Shown: in pieces, positions 12,810 to 24,094 of the stretch
Layout of the letters: the number at the start of each line of letters is the position of its first letter
Position numbering within the stretch: position 1 is the first letter of the stretch
DNA from: Harmothoe impar
Lineage: Eukaryota > Annelida > Polychaeta > Phyllodocida > Polynoidae
DNA length: 64,000 nucleotides
NCBI GenBank assembly: GCA_947462335.1
Contig: OX381710.1
Span: 58,722,842 to 58,786,841, forward strand
Direction: 5' to 3'
Notes under the pieces: model-generated
What the model was told of the DNA's origin: nothing
What the model saw: only the letters and a program-made list of their open reading frames with translations
Database searches by the model: none
Program-made: the position numbers and the translations under genes

Positions 12810-15800
12810 GTAATATCCGGTATAATTCTTCATGTTTGGTTTTAGACAAGCGCTGGATGACGGATGGGGCCGTTAGACAACATCATTATAATCAGCTGGT
12901 AATAACGGATTAGGTATAGGGGGAGGCATTCATCATTCTCCTTAGCTAGATTTAAACATCATGATTATTCATAGTTGTCCATTCGTTGGTTTACTAGTTG
13001 CAGGTCACCAGATCCAGTAGTCCACTGCAGTACACTGCAGTACACTACAGTACACTGGTAGAAGGTCACTTTGGTCTAGTAGTGCACAGCAGTGCACTGC
13101 AGTACACTGTGAGGAGGTTGAATGCATGTTTGGGGTAGGGTCGAATCCTATTGAATTCCCATTAAGTTTTTTTGGATTAAAGCTGCTATTCAAGTCTCAT
13201 ATGATTGTATATCCCTTTCCCTCATATAACCTACCGTTTATTTTATCAAGAGATAATTATTATGTGCATTACATGACTCCAGTCCAATTCTAACTATAGT
13301 GGTTTTAAAGAAAATATTCTGGTGGGGTTTGGTTATTTAGTATTGACTAACGACATCAGGTGGCAGCACTGAGTAGCCTCTTACCTAAAGGTCTTTCATG
13401 TTGACCGTACCAACCAAGTCTACTATTACCTGGTGTATCACTACAGATGGCACTACCGTGTTGATGTAATTAAGTACAGAATAGAATGCTGGTGGCATTT
13501 TGTTTTTCCTGATCTATTTCTTTGAATCTAGCTTGAATCTAGCAAGTCACAGAATAGATTGAGATCCTACCATTACACTGCACTGAAGATACTATTTATA
13601 ATATGCAGAAAGTGAACTATCTATATTTCTGAGGTAATATGGCAAGTTTAATTAAGCAGCAGTAAAGACCTAAGTCATCATTTGAATGTTGTACTTCAAA
13701 GTGCATCAGGGCTGTGTTCTAGTTGGTGAATGCAATATCAGGTCAAGTATTTTCCCGCTGAATTCATGCGGGTAGCAGCTGGTAAGGAGTGTATTGTCGG
13801 AGTGAATCATATGGCAACTGTTGCGATAGGCACTGTTATAAGTGGGACATAATTATCGTGATGAGGAATATACCGCCTGACAAATCATTTTGATTATTTA
13901 TGACAAAAAAGAGGAATTTTCCTGTCATAATTTGTTTAAAAGCTGGGAGGGGTATACAACATTATAGCTAGCTAGATGGGCCAGCTGTTGGTGAGAAGCA
14001 GATTCAGATATGATACAGACCATGCAGATTCTGCTCCAACATTAGTTTTATGACAGAGGCTGCCTACAGTACGGCATGGCAGGCAGTCTACAGCACCGAG
14101 CTGAGCAGCATCACAGCTAAAGCTTCCACTAGGCACTTACTGGCCTTTACTGGCTTATGTTAGTGACGGGTCATAACTAAACATAAGTAGGGCTGGGTGT
14201 CGGTCCGAAAGACTGGTAACTTGGTCGTGATTATGACAATTTCCCCATCCGCACTTTACCATGATTATAATTATCATTCCATTTGAGACAACAATGTAGT
14301 TGAACCACATGACAATTATATCAGACAGTCAATATCTAACAAAAGGTTAAAATTGATTTGCTGTGTGATACAGAACAGGCACTGCTCCAATATCGATTTT
14401 ATGACAAAGGCACAAACAATCTGCAGAATATGTCATAACTCAGCAGAGCAGCAGGTCTGTTATCTCATACTGCACTAACGGTATTGGCAGTTAATAGCAT
14501 ACCATGCCGGCTAATAGATAACACAGCAATGGCAATTTCGGAATGGCTTTGGTCTCAGAACAGACGATTACTCCTGTTATCAGCACGAGGCTAGGAGTGG
14601 CGATAGCCCTGCCTTAGTACCTTACCGTATATCAAGATGCACAAGGATTAAGAGGATGGTGGTGGTGATAATCATCCATCATTTTTGAGTGAGCATATAA
14701 TTAGCTATACTTTCCTATTGACTCATTCCAGATACATACATACATCCCAAGGTTGAGGCACGTGCACATACTATGACATACCCATAAAGGTGGTAGGAGA
14801 AGAACCGTTTGTTTCATTCATTACTGCAAGCCACAGACAGAAACCAATGAATGATGCAGAGGATGCTGGACCCTTCCACTTCCTGCGGGGAGTAATTAGT
14901 GCGGCTACAGCGTTATGCAGCTACCACTAATTACAACGATGAATGCTCCCTTACTTCTACCATGGTGCCTAGATCTGAATCAATATAATTATTTCATTAA
15001 CAAAGCCTTAATGATTCTGGAGGGGAACATGGCCATCCATCATGATATCTACATGCGGGAGATGACTGCTGTTACCATGCGGGTTAAATTTAGATACCCG
15101 ACCAGGGTCTGGTCAGTGATGCAGGTGTATAATCCCCATGTCAGGAAAAGGTCTACATTATATTCAAATTCCTCTTAACTGTCTATTGTACTAGGTACTG
15201 ATTCGGTTATCTCATGAAGTATATAGGCATGTTGCTTAATCTGGGGCACATACAATGACGCCGTTATTTTTAGAATATGCACTATCTATGAAGTGTAGGC
15301 GGCATATAGCAGTGCTACAGACTACCAGAGTTATATGATGTATAAGACAGACTAGCTCAGACGTAAATCTATGTTGAATTTTGGTCTGAAATACGTAATT
15401 TTAGAGGGTTTATAAACGTCAAAATGTTATGGTTTATTTACCGATCCCAAACCTGCAGGTCTGATTTACGTTGCTCAGGCGTAAATCTACATTCAGCTGC
15501 AGGATAGACACATTACATATAATTCTACATAGTGGGATTCAGACAAAGACTTGTGTGATATTGCAGACAAATCTACATTAAAAAACAGTATCTATACAAA
15601 ATAACCACTGTTGTCAATTCGATTTCATTCTATGTAGTATATTCTTGTAGTTTAAAGTTGGTGTATCAGCTGGGATGACTAGAATTGAACTTTAGGGGCA
15701 TCGCTCAAACTGCTTTGCTAAAACTGTTGTAAATATCTCTTTACTATCTTCCTAATGTCTCATGGTCACCCAGTTCCAATAGGCTTGGGAATATCGACAT

Positions 15801-16631
15801 TATACATTTAGGTTCCTAGCTAGGCATTCGTGAGGGAGACAGTAAGACAGTAGAAAGATGTTCATAAATGATATTGGTATGTTTAAAATGTCCATTTGTT
15901 AACGTCTGAGTTCAATGTGAGCTTGTTACAATTTATTGACAGATCAGACGTTTCCTCACTAGGTGTATACATACTAATACATATTTTTTCTATAATTAGA
16001 GCCTGCCCTAAATGGGTTTATTGAGATTTAAAACCAAACCCTTCAGTTGTTAATGATGTTTGCATTGCAACCTGAATAGAATAGGCTGCTTGCCTGCTCA
16101 TGTTTGAGTAGGAATACAACACCCCATGTGCAGCTGATGGATGCTGTTGGGAGAGTTAAGGTGGTGGCAACATGTGGCATCGCCCCACACTTGAACCAAC
16201 ATTAACCTTCGACTCTATATCTTCCCACTATACATGGGACCCAAAATTGTATGTTTTGAAGAGTCATTGATAATCTTGCAACCTTAAACCTGCAATAGGG
16301 ATCCAAGTATCAAGTGAAAGCTAAGGTAAGGGCTAAGATAAGGGACTGTGGCATTGTCATTCCCATATTTTGAAAATCATGTGAACGGTTGCCATGGAAG
16401 CCATGACAAAGTTGTCTGCTAGGGGCATGTATTGGCAGCCAAAACAAAGTATTGGTCATCCCACTGTATTCAACTATCTGGAATCTGACAATTAGGCTTA
16501 CCAAAGAGGCTTCTTAGAGTCAGGTGGTGCCTCATTGTAAAAAGTATTAAAAAGATATACAAATTGTTACATTTTGCCTCATAACTCAAGCCATATTAGC
16601 CCATATTCTTAAGCCAGCTTTGGAAAGCCAA
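12810..16631. other. unassigned sequence with dispersed repeats
   Basis: No gene is supported. Near 13015-13110 are clustered CTGCAGTACACT-like short repeats. A dispersed repeat copy lies at 14369-14480, with a weaker relative near 14030-14060. Confidence 0.4.
14369..14480 (+). repeat. dispersed repeat family, copy 1
   Basis: Matches 21639-21775 over the blocks ACAG..CAGGCACTGCTC, GATTTTATGACA, CAATCTGCAGAATATGTCAT and TCAGCAGAGCA..TCTGTTATCT. No ends are defined. Confidence 0.65.
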
Positions 16632-16921
16632 GCTGAAGCTGGTGCCTGACATGTCGAAAATCGGAGTTTTAGGGGTCATAAACCTTTTGAACAGTTATAG
16701 CATCACAATTTTTGTCCTGACAAAATACATTTTAGAATTGTGTGTGAACAAAATAGCCTTGACATGGATTTGAACCCATGTGCATGGATTGGTAAGTTAG
16801 AGTCCTAACCACTCCCCCAATCTGAACAGATGACCTAAGGACCCACAATAGAGGCCTATACTTGAAAGGTTTATAACCCCTAAAACACCAAATTCCGGTC
16901 ATGACAGGAACCAGCTTCAGC
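16632..16921. repeat. foldback element enclosing a tRNA-like segment
   Basis: The arms GCTGAAGCTGGTGCCTGACA..TTTTAGGGGTCATAAACC (left) and GGTTTATAACCCCTAAAA..TGACAGGAACCAGCTTCAGC (right) are imperfect inverted copies about 55 nt long. The loop holds a tRNA-like sequence on the minus strand. Confidence 0.7.
16758..16828 (-). repeat. tRNA-like (SINE-type) sequence, not a functional tRNA
   Basis: Read on the minus strand it has an A-box-like GTGGTTAGGACT and a B-box-like GGTTCAAATCC with about tRNA spacing. The acceptor ends do not pair, so I read it as a tRNA-derived repeat. Confidence 0.5.
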
Positions 16922-17268
16922 TAATCAGCAGGCTTCAGCAGAGGAAAGAGCACTGGTACCAGACAAGATGGCGCTGTACAGTGATCATCTAGCTAATGCG
17001 GAATAGTTCTACATGCATCCACCGTGATGCCTTAAGTATGTTGTAATTGATACACAAGATTAGCACCGGAGGGAGACTGTGTGCTGTAGAGGGGACTGCT
17101 ATGTCTTACCCTCAAATCAATTAGAATAGAACATGCTACATAATGTTAATACAATTTACTCTGACTCTATGAGCTTTTCTGTTTTATCAAAATAATTGTT
17201 GTTTTGCTGGGAGTTATTTTGCATCTTTAGGAGTTAGGTTTGATAATACAGCCTAAAGACAACTCAAA

Positions 17269-17777
17269 TACAGTCAACTCTCACCTAATGGTCACCTCTC
17301 AATAGTGGTCACCTCGCCAATGTGGTCATTTATGGAAAGAACCATCAACTTTTCTCTATATTCTAATATAGAAAACTCTCTCCAATATGGTCACCTCTTT
17401 AATGTGGTCACCTCGCATTGTGGTCACTGATTCCCCAGTCCCAAGGTCCATATTACTCTCTCTAATGTGGTCAACACAATATGTTTTGCCAACAAAAACA
17501 ATTATATAAGTGTGTTCATTGTCTGCAGAGTGTGTTTTTTAGTAGATGTTATGTCTTTAGAAATGTCTGAAGCCAAATAGATAAAGGTAAACATGTAGTT
17601 TGATTAATGAACTTTATTTTCACTCAATATATACACCTTTCATTTTCCATACAAATGATAATTGAAAACCTCGGAGATATGCATGCATTTCTATGCTCTC
17701 TTCAGTGTGGTCACCTTGCCAATATGGTCACTTTAGCAAAGTTCCAAGGGTGACCACAATAGAGAGAGTTGACTGTA
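17269..17777. mobile_element. TA-flanked MITE, TACAGTCAACTCTC family
   Basis: The ends are TACAGTCAACTCTC at 17269 and GAGAGTTGACTGTA ending at 17777. The interior repeats TGGTCACCTC-type motifs many times (near 17285-17420 and 17700-17755). It is related to the shorter element at 10424-10607. Confidence 0.75.
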
Positions 17778-17864
17778 TTCCTTAGAGTAACGTTAGCTTT
17801 GTGAGGGAAGTTCGCATTTTAGGGAACTTATCTGGCTGAATATGTACGATATGAGCAATGCCAG

Positions 17865-17975
17865 CTATTGATAATGTTGTATGACCACCACACTAATGCT
17901 GATACATGGAATAGGTGCAGAGGATATATCAGATCAATTATTCAGATGTTGGTCCCACGTGGGTGGCAGCCGGAC
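17865..17975 (-). repeat. dispersed repeat related to 22300-22460 and 23540-23660
   Basis: On the minus strand it shares GAATAATTGATCTG, CCTCTGCA and ATAATGTTGTATGACCACCA-type blocks with the two other copies. Confidence 0.55.
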
Positions 17976-18687
17976 AAGGTAGCATATTGTAGGGTGGACC
18001 CTGTGGGTAGATATACGTAGTGGTAGGGGAGTGTCTGGGCGTATACCTCAGTCCCTTGGGTATATACATTCAGATGGAACCGATAACAGAATGTGTCCTT
18101 CAAAAGAATTATGCAGGTTCCTGCAATAAAAGTTAAGCTGGACACCCACCGTGGAGATTCCTCATGATAATGGCTATTGCTGTCAATCGGAAATAACCAA
18201 ATGCTCATGCAAATCACAACCAATCATGAATATTATACTGACGGTATAATGTCCACCTTAACTATGTCTGAAAAGGTTTATTGTGTCCTCAAGAACACAC
18301 GTAGCAATGCTTTACAGTGAACATAAGTTGAATACATTACATGTTAGGAGAATGATACGAGAGGATGCAATACTAGCGGGAATCGTCCAGACTGCGATAA
18401 AATTAAGTACTTTAGAATTCCACCCTTTAGTCATTGCTTTCCTCTAGGGGAAGTGAAACACCTGCTTCATCAGGCCAAGTACATACTTCTTTTAATAGAG
18501 TTATACAGATCTGTCAGAATAAGAACTTCTTTCTTGTTCATGGCAGTAGATACCATGCACCACTGTCTGTAGGAAGCTGGTCAGATATCAAGGGCCCCAG
18601 ACGGGGGGGTCTCATGTCCCTTGTCCATTATAAGAAATGGAATTGTCACTTGTCACTAACAAAAATCACTTGTCCATTTGTCGCTTT

Positions 18688-18812
18688 ATATATAGATATA
18701 CAGTTTTGTATAGATATATATCTATATTATATATCTATATATTATCTATACATATAATTATCTATATATCATATATAATATATCTCTACCGGTATATTTA
18801 TATCTATATACA
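18688..18812. repeat. TATATCTA-type simple repeat
   Basis: A/T-only low-complexity run built from ATATATCTATAT units. Confidence 0.8.
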
Positions 18813-18885
18813 TTTTGTGGCCGTGCTTGATTTGCATGAATTTGAACTAGAAAAGGGGGTATACCGGTAGGCCCCTACATGCATT

Positions 18886-19045
18886 CAGGGGCGTGGCAAG
18901 CAGTTTCAAAGTAGGGGGGACTGAGTTTTCTTTTTGACCCATTTTGACCCCTTTTAACTTGACCTTTTTGGTTTGATCTTTTTTGGGGTTGGTCAAAAGT
19001 GGGGGGGGGACCCCCCGTCCCCCCCCCCCGGTTGCCACGCCCCTG
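18886..19045. mobile_element. hAT-like MITE, CAGGGGCGTGGCAA ends
   Basis: CAGGGGCGTGGCAA at 18886 is the inverse of TTGCCACGCCCCTG ending at 19045. The flanks TGCATT and TGTATT could be a decayed target duplication. The interior is C/G-run rich with tandem TTTTGACC motifs. Confidence 0.65.
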
Positions 19046-19166
19046 TGTATTTACGAATTACGAAATTATGAAAAGGAGGGTAAAAGCTCTAAAAGTTCTA
19101 TTGCCCCCCTCAACCTCCCAACCGAGAGCTGTAAGAATGGAAGGGAACTGTTGAGATCAATGGGAT

Positions 19167-19904
19167 CAGGGGCAGATCTAGGATTTTAAAAAGGGGGGTC
19201 CACCCCAGAAGTATGATGATTAATACACCTAAATTATCAGCGCGACGTGCGTCGAAAGCAACATGCTTTGATCATTTTAGGGGGTTTGGGGGTATACCCC
19301 CAAGGGTTAAAAATTTCTAAAAATATAGATGTCAATTGGTGCAATTTATAGCATTCTGGTCTACCTCAACGCTGTGAAAAAAATTGAAAATATAGATGCC
19401 AATTGGTGCAATTTAAAGGATTTTGGTCTAATCCAAGGTTGAGATAATGTTGAAAATATATTTGTCAATTGATGCACTTTAAAGCATTGTGGTGAACCCC
19501 AAGGCTGAGAAAATTTTGAAAATATAAATGTCAAAAGATGCAATTTATAGCATCTAAGTTATGTTTAGTTTAGTAGGTAGATGTCCAGGGGTAGGATATG
19601 GATGTTGGAAGGGGTTGGGGGCATGTGTGGCCCCTACTGACCTCTATTAGCAGTGTAAACATGCTGGGAGTAACCACCTCATGTTCCCTGCCACCTTCTG
19701 TAGTTGGACAGTCTGACAGGCTGAGACAATTTTGAAAATATTGATGTCAATTGATGCACTTTATAGCACATATGGGGGAGGACATCAGGGGTGGACCAAC
19801 AGGGGGGGGTCTACCCTTGGCAAAGTCTATTTGAACAGTCTTATGGGCAGACCAAAAGGGGGGGGGGGGTCCGGACCCCAAGGACCCCCCCTGGATCCGC
19901 CCCG
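19167..19904. mobile_element. hAT-like non-autonomous element, CAGGGGCAGATC ends
   Basis: The left end CAGGGGCAGATCTAGGATTT and the right end CCCCCTGGATCCGCCCC are imperfect inverted copies of a tip style common in hAT elements. A tandem repeat of about 63 bp lies inside (19318-19555). Confidence 0.55.
19318..19555. repeat. tandem repeat, about 63-bp unit, 4 copies
   Basis: Each unit contains GAAAATATAGATGTCAATTG, then TGCAATTTATAGCATT, then a GGTCTA..CCAAGG-like segment. A separated fifth copy lies near 19725-19770. Confidence 0.75.
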
Positions 19905-19954
19905 GTGGGATTGCAATTTTTTGAAATATGGAAGTGAAATAGTGTATTCTTATG

Positions 19955-20964
19955 TAGAGTACCGTGGGGTATTACTGGCACCCTAAGGAGTTTTTCCCCC
20001 TGGTGCGATTTCTGTGAGATTTTTTGAGAATTTCTCTTTTCCCATGCATAGAGCATGGACTTTGTCACATTTTCCATCAGTTATGGGCAAAATGATATAT
20101 GTTGTCGTATGAATATTTCTGCATTTATAATTCAGGATTTTGTTGGTATTACTGGCATGGCTGGGGGTATTACTGGCACCGTTATGCTTTCCTTACAAAA
20201 GCTATAGTTTTACAAAAATATAAACTGACCATGTTGGGAGCACACAATCATGTGTCATCCATGAAAGAATTAAAGTCAGAGACATCCTGACATGCCATAC
20301 TTATATGTCATTGATATACACCCAAACACAGACCTGGACCTCACACAGTTGCAGTCAAATCATTTGTGAATGTTGTTTTGGATACCCAAAGAATCCAAAT
20401 TACTAAGGAAACAGCTTTGCTCTTAAACCAAACATATAAATCTACCATGCAGTGTCAAAGAAAGAATCAATTACTGATTATTATCATGTTCATCTTAACT
20501 AGAAAGGATGACGGCAAGACAGGTGCCAGTAATACCCACAACTGTACAAATCTGTTGGTATTACTGGCACCCCCGCCATCTTGGAGGCATTGAGACCAGG
20601 TTCAAAAATGATTGTTCTAGCAGACAGAGAACATAAATTGGCCATGGAATTCTGCTTAAGGTTTACGAAAACTCATATAGATGAAGCTGTGAATCTAAAT
20701 CCAATTCCTCTTACACCTTGGTGAAAGCTATAACTGCACCAATCTTGACCTTAATGTCTCAATGATCATAATTTTAAAGTGAATTACCCCAATCACAAAG
20801 TTTTATTTCCAAATTTCTTGTCTTTTAGGGTAAGGGGATAGGTCTCCAAAATGTCTTGAATTATCATTTCCTTGTCTGAGCTGATTTGCCTAGCAAGAAA
20901 TACACACAACACTGCCAGCGTGCCAGTAATACCCCCCCTGCCAGTAATACCCCACGGTACTCTA
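19955..20964. mobile_element. 1-kb TA-flanked element with GGTATTACTGGCA motifs
   Basis: A perfect 26-bp inverted repeat starts with TAGAGTACCGTGGGG and contains GGTATTACTGGCA (19955-19980 and 20939-20964). TA at each tip may be the target duplication. GGTATTACTGGCAC and its complement recur inside (20146-20180, 20523-20570, 20928-20940), so the end motif has been multiplied internally. No transposase frame is seen. Confidence 0.7.
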
Positions 20965-21638
20965 GTTTCAAAAATATACTGTAACTTTGGTTCTAGTTGG
21001 AATATTTACAAAATTCTTTCAGTTTTTGAAAGCTTGAGACCAGGAGGGGGGGTCTAAGAGACTTGTCGCTTAGCTGTCCCATAGGCACTGTGTCCCTTGT
21101 CGATCCTAAGGAATGGTATTTGTCCCTTGTCACTCAACCCCCATGTCCCGTGTCGATCCTAAGAACTGCCCTTGTCCCCTTGTCGAATTTACCCGTCTGG
21201 AGCCCTATATCAGCTCCTGTGCCAACATTGATGTAATGACAAAGGCAGACCTCAGCCCTCTATGGCAGCCAATCTACACTGGGGAGGGAGCAGTGCAGCA
21301 GGTCTATTCACCCTATGGCATACCAGCAACTTATCTTACGCATATTCTACATCAGCCTGTTATGTAACCTACACTGGGCCCCTGACCTCTCCCATTTTCA
21401 GTCTCATGATCACCACAGACACTCCGGGTGTATGGATCCTTTACCCAGATCAAGTCAATTCTCATCCGTGTTAGCGGATACTGCCTCTAGATAGCTAGCC
21501 TTTACCTGCCTTATATTAGTGATGGGGGATGAACAGCTAATAACGAACGTCACTATAGTCTTGTCTATCAGTGATCTGACTGTTGCATTCTCTGGTTGTG
21601 CTGCACATATATTGTCAGGCCGCTGACTGTGGTGTGTA

Positions 21639-21775
21639 GAACAGACCAGGCACTGCTCTAACATTGATTTTATGACAGGAGCAGAGCTGAAACCTCCTTT
21701 CCAGGCAATCTGCAGAATATGTCATAAATCAGCAGAGCATCAAGTCTGTTATCTTGTATTGGCATTGAACGGCAG
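21639..21775 (+). repeat. dispersed repeat family, copy 2
   Basis: Partner of 14369-14480. A weaker relative lies near 21218-21310. Confidence 0.65.
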
Positions 21776-22299
21776 GCCGTGCAGGTCAGGACTAGTAATG
21801 CTAGGAGTACTAGGACCAAAGGACAGCCTTGATGGTATTATAAAATGCTGGCCATGGGAACCAATGGATCATAATTTTGGCAGCAAGGCCACAGTTATTT
21901 AAAGAATCGTCTTCCCCTGCGCATGGGTGGCCCAAATAGGATCCTGCAAAGATCTTTGAAAGGAACACACATTATCTGATTAGGTCATCTAATTTCAGGT
22001 CATTGGAAAGAGGCTCATGAAACTGAGACTGATGGGGCATTTTTCATCATAATATTTGGATTCAGTGACCTCAAATGAGGCTATTTGGGAAGGTCTGCCC
22101 CCGTTTCTTTCGGGTCGTTGAACAGCTAGTGTAATAGGTCTTCGATGGTAACAACACTAAGCATACCTATATCTATAATGCACAGGATTCGCTGGAAAGA
22201 TGGTTTACTGGTACCGGTCTCCTGTATGTGTCATGTATAAATGCCTGAGGGACCGAGGTACAGGTCCTGGTCTTACTGCCCTCTACCCCCTCTTCAGAA

Positions 22300-22460
22300 T
22301 GCTCCCACGTGGGTCCCGGCTACAATACAGCATACAACCCGCATAGGTCCAGCAGCTGAATAATTGATCTGGAATGTCCTCTGCAGACATCGCCATGTGT
22401 TATCATAGGGTGGTGGTCATACAACATTGTCAGTAGCCCCCCGTCCCGGCACGCAGTGCA
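22300..22460 (+). repeat. dispersed repeat (family of 17865-17975)
   Basis: Shares GTCCCGGCTACAATAC.., GAATAATTGATCTG and CCTCTGCAGACATC blocks with the related copies. Confidence 0.55.
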
Positions 22461-23539
22461 CATAACATACATATACCCGGCCCGGTAAGGGAGTGGTTAT
22501 TCTTTAAAGTGAGTTGGTCTTATGATTAGGCATTGAAAACCAATTTTGTTAGAAAATTAACCAGAATGTTCCCTATAATACCTGATGTGCTAGCTACTTT
22601 ATTTTATCTCATTCCCTAGAATTCAGCTTAGAATTTGATTGAATATCAGATTATGACTCAATTTACTACTTTTAGAGTGCATGCTGTAATTCCCCCATTG
22701 GGAATACACTATAAAATACGATACTTGGGCCACATCTGACCCTTTAATTGGGCTCTTATTGCCCAAAGATGACATTGTATTGCACCCTATCATCCAAATA
22801 CGATATTGTACTAATATTTTGAAGATATCTAAGGGGGGGGGGGGGCAAAATCTGGCCCTCTTTCCAAAGTAGGCTCAGCACCTTAAATTAGTGTTATATA
22901 CTTATGGTTGATAACCCTGTATCAACCATTGTATCATCGATTTAATGCTGAACTGAATGATGCACCCACTAGGTTGGGGGAGGGGCATACATTATTACCC
23001 CTCTTTAGCGGCAAACCCTGGGTGCATATGATAGGGATCAGCTGTGATCATTCTGAACCCTGCTGGGGAAGGGTGGGGGGGGGGGGCTGTTGTGATCACT
23101 ACCAAGAAGAGCCGACATGAATAGAAACTACTGCCATACCAACTTGCCCAACTGTACCAGAAAGAAATGCAAAAGACATACACATGGTCTACAGAATGAC
23201 CATTATCTTGGACGGACTAATAATACAACTTCATCTATCAAGCATTCCTTAGACTGAGGGTAAACTATAATTACACAAGAGAACGAGATTCTACAAAGTA
23301 TGAAACGGGAAATAGGTGACAATCTGAGGAAAGCTAGCAAAGAAATGAAAAATGTATGTTTAAATGTGTTCCATGTAGTTAATATATTATTCAAAAATAG
23401 TTAGAATGGATATGTTCTCCTGCCATCACTATAGATCTCAATACAATGAAGGACCGGATGTATACACAACAGGACAAAAACATATAAATCACCGATTATC
23501 GCCCACATGTACAATTCATCACTTCACCTGGCTTCTACC

Positions 23540-23660
23540 CATATGGGCCCAACATCCGGTGTCCAACATTTGAATAATTGATCTGATATTGCCTCTGCAG
23601 CCATCCCTGTGTATCAATATACAGGGGCTGCTCATATATACTTGTATAGATAGTCAGTAC
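23540..23660 (+). repeat. dispersed repeat (family of 17865-17975)
   Basis: Shares TTGAATAATTGATCTG and GCCTCTGCAGCCATC blocks with 22300-22460. Confidence 0.55.
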
Positions 23661-23950
23661 TACTCATATTATATACCTATACTTACCCAGCCAGGTACGG
23701 CCCCTAAAACAAAACTTCATGATAACATGATTCTACAGAGTAGAAGGTGGGGAAATTGGGAACTATCAAGAGACGACATCTAATAAAAAACCAGTTGGTT
23801 GGATATAAAACTTACCCGGTACTGGTGATGTAAACAAACCCTGCTTGCTGTGTTAGAAACGAAACAAGAATGCATATAATATGATCATCGCCCACACCGG
23901 AACTTCTCAACAGAAATTAATCAGTTTGCTAATGTTAGTGTTAATGTGAC

Positions 23951-24094
23951 CTGGGTCCTCTTTCAGAACGACTGCCGGATCTGTCGGGGTACATAAATTA
24001 GGGTTTGACGATGACGATCAGGTTCACTTTGTACTGTCGGCAACATATTTTGACGGCCCGACAGATACGGCAGTTGTTGTGAAAGAGGTCCCAG
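23951..24094. mobile_element. MITE, CTGGG..CTCTTTCA family, copy 1
   Basis: CTGGGTCCTCTTTCAGAACG at 23951 is the imperfect inverse of GAAAGAGGTCCCAG ending at 24094. The next block inside (ACTGCCGGATCTGTCGGG) is also inverted at the right end. Related ends occur at 62272-62380. Confidence 0.65.

Larger units (their letters stand above)
18591..21206. mobile_element. 2.6-kb DNA-transposon remnant containing three nested elements
   Basis: The ends are AGGGCCCCAGACGGG (18591) and CCCGTCTGGAGCCCT (ending 21206), inverted with one difference. The 6-bp direct repeat ATATCA immediately flanks both ends (18585-18590 and 21207-21212). Just inside each end are repeats of TTGTC and GTCCCTTGTC. The interior is occupied by at least three further elements (18886-19045, 19167-19904, 19955-20964), so this is the oldest insertion of a nest. 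No intact transposase remains. Confidence 0.65.
21207..23950. other. unassigned sequence with dispersed repeats
   Basis: No gene is supported. It holds repeat copies at 21639-21775, 22300-22460 and 23540-23660 and poly-G runs near 22831 and 23076. Confidence 0.4.
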
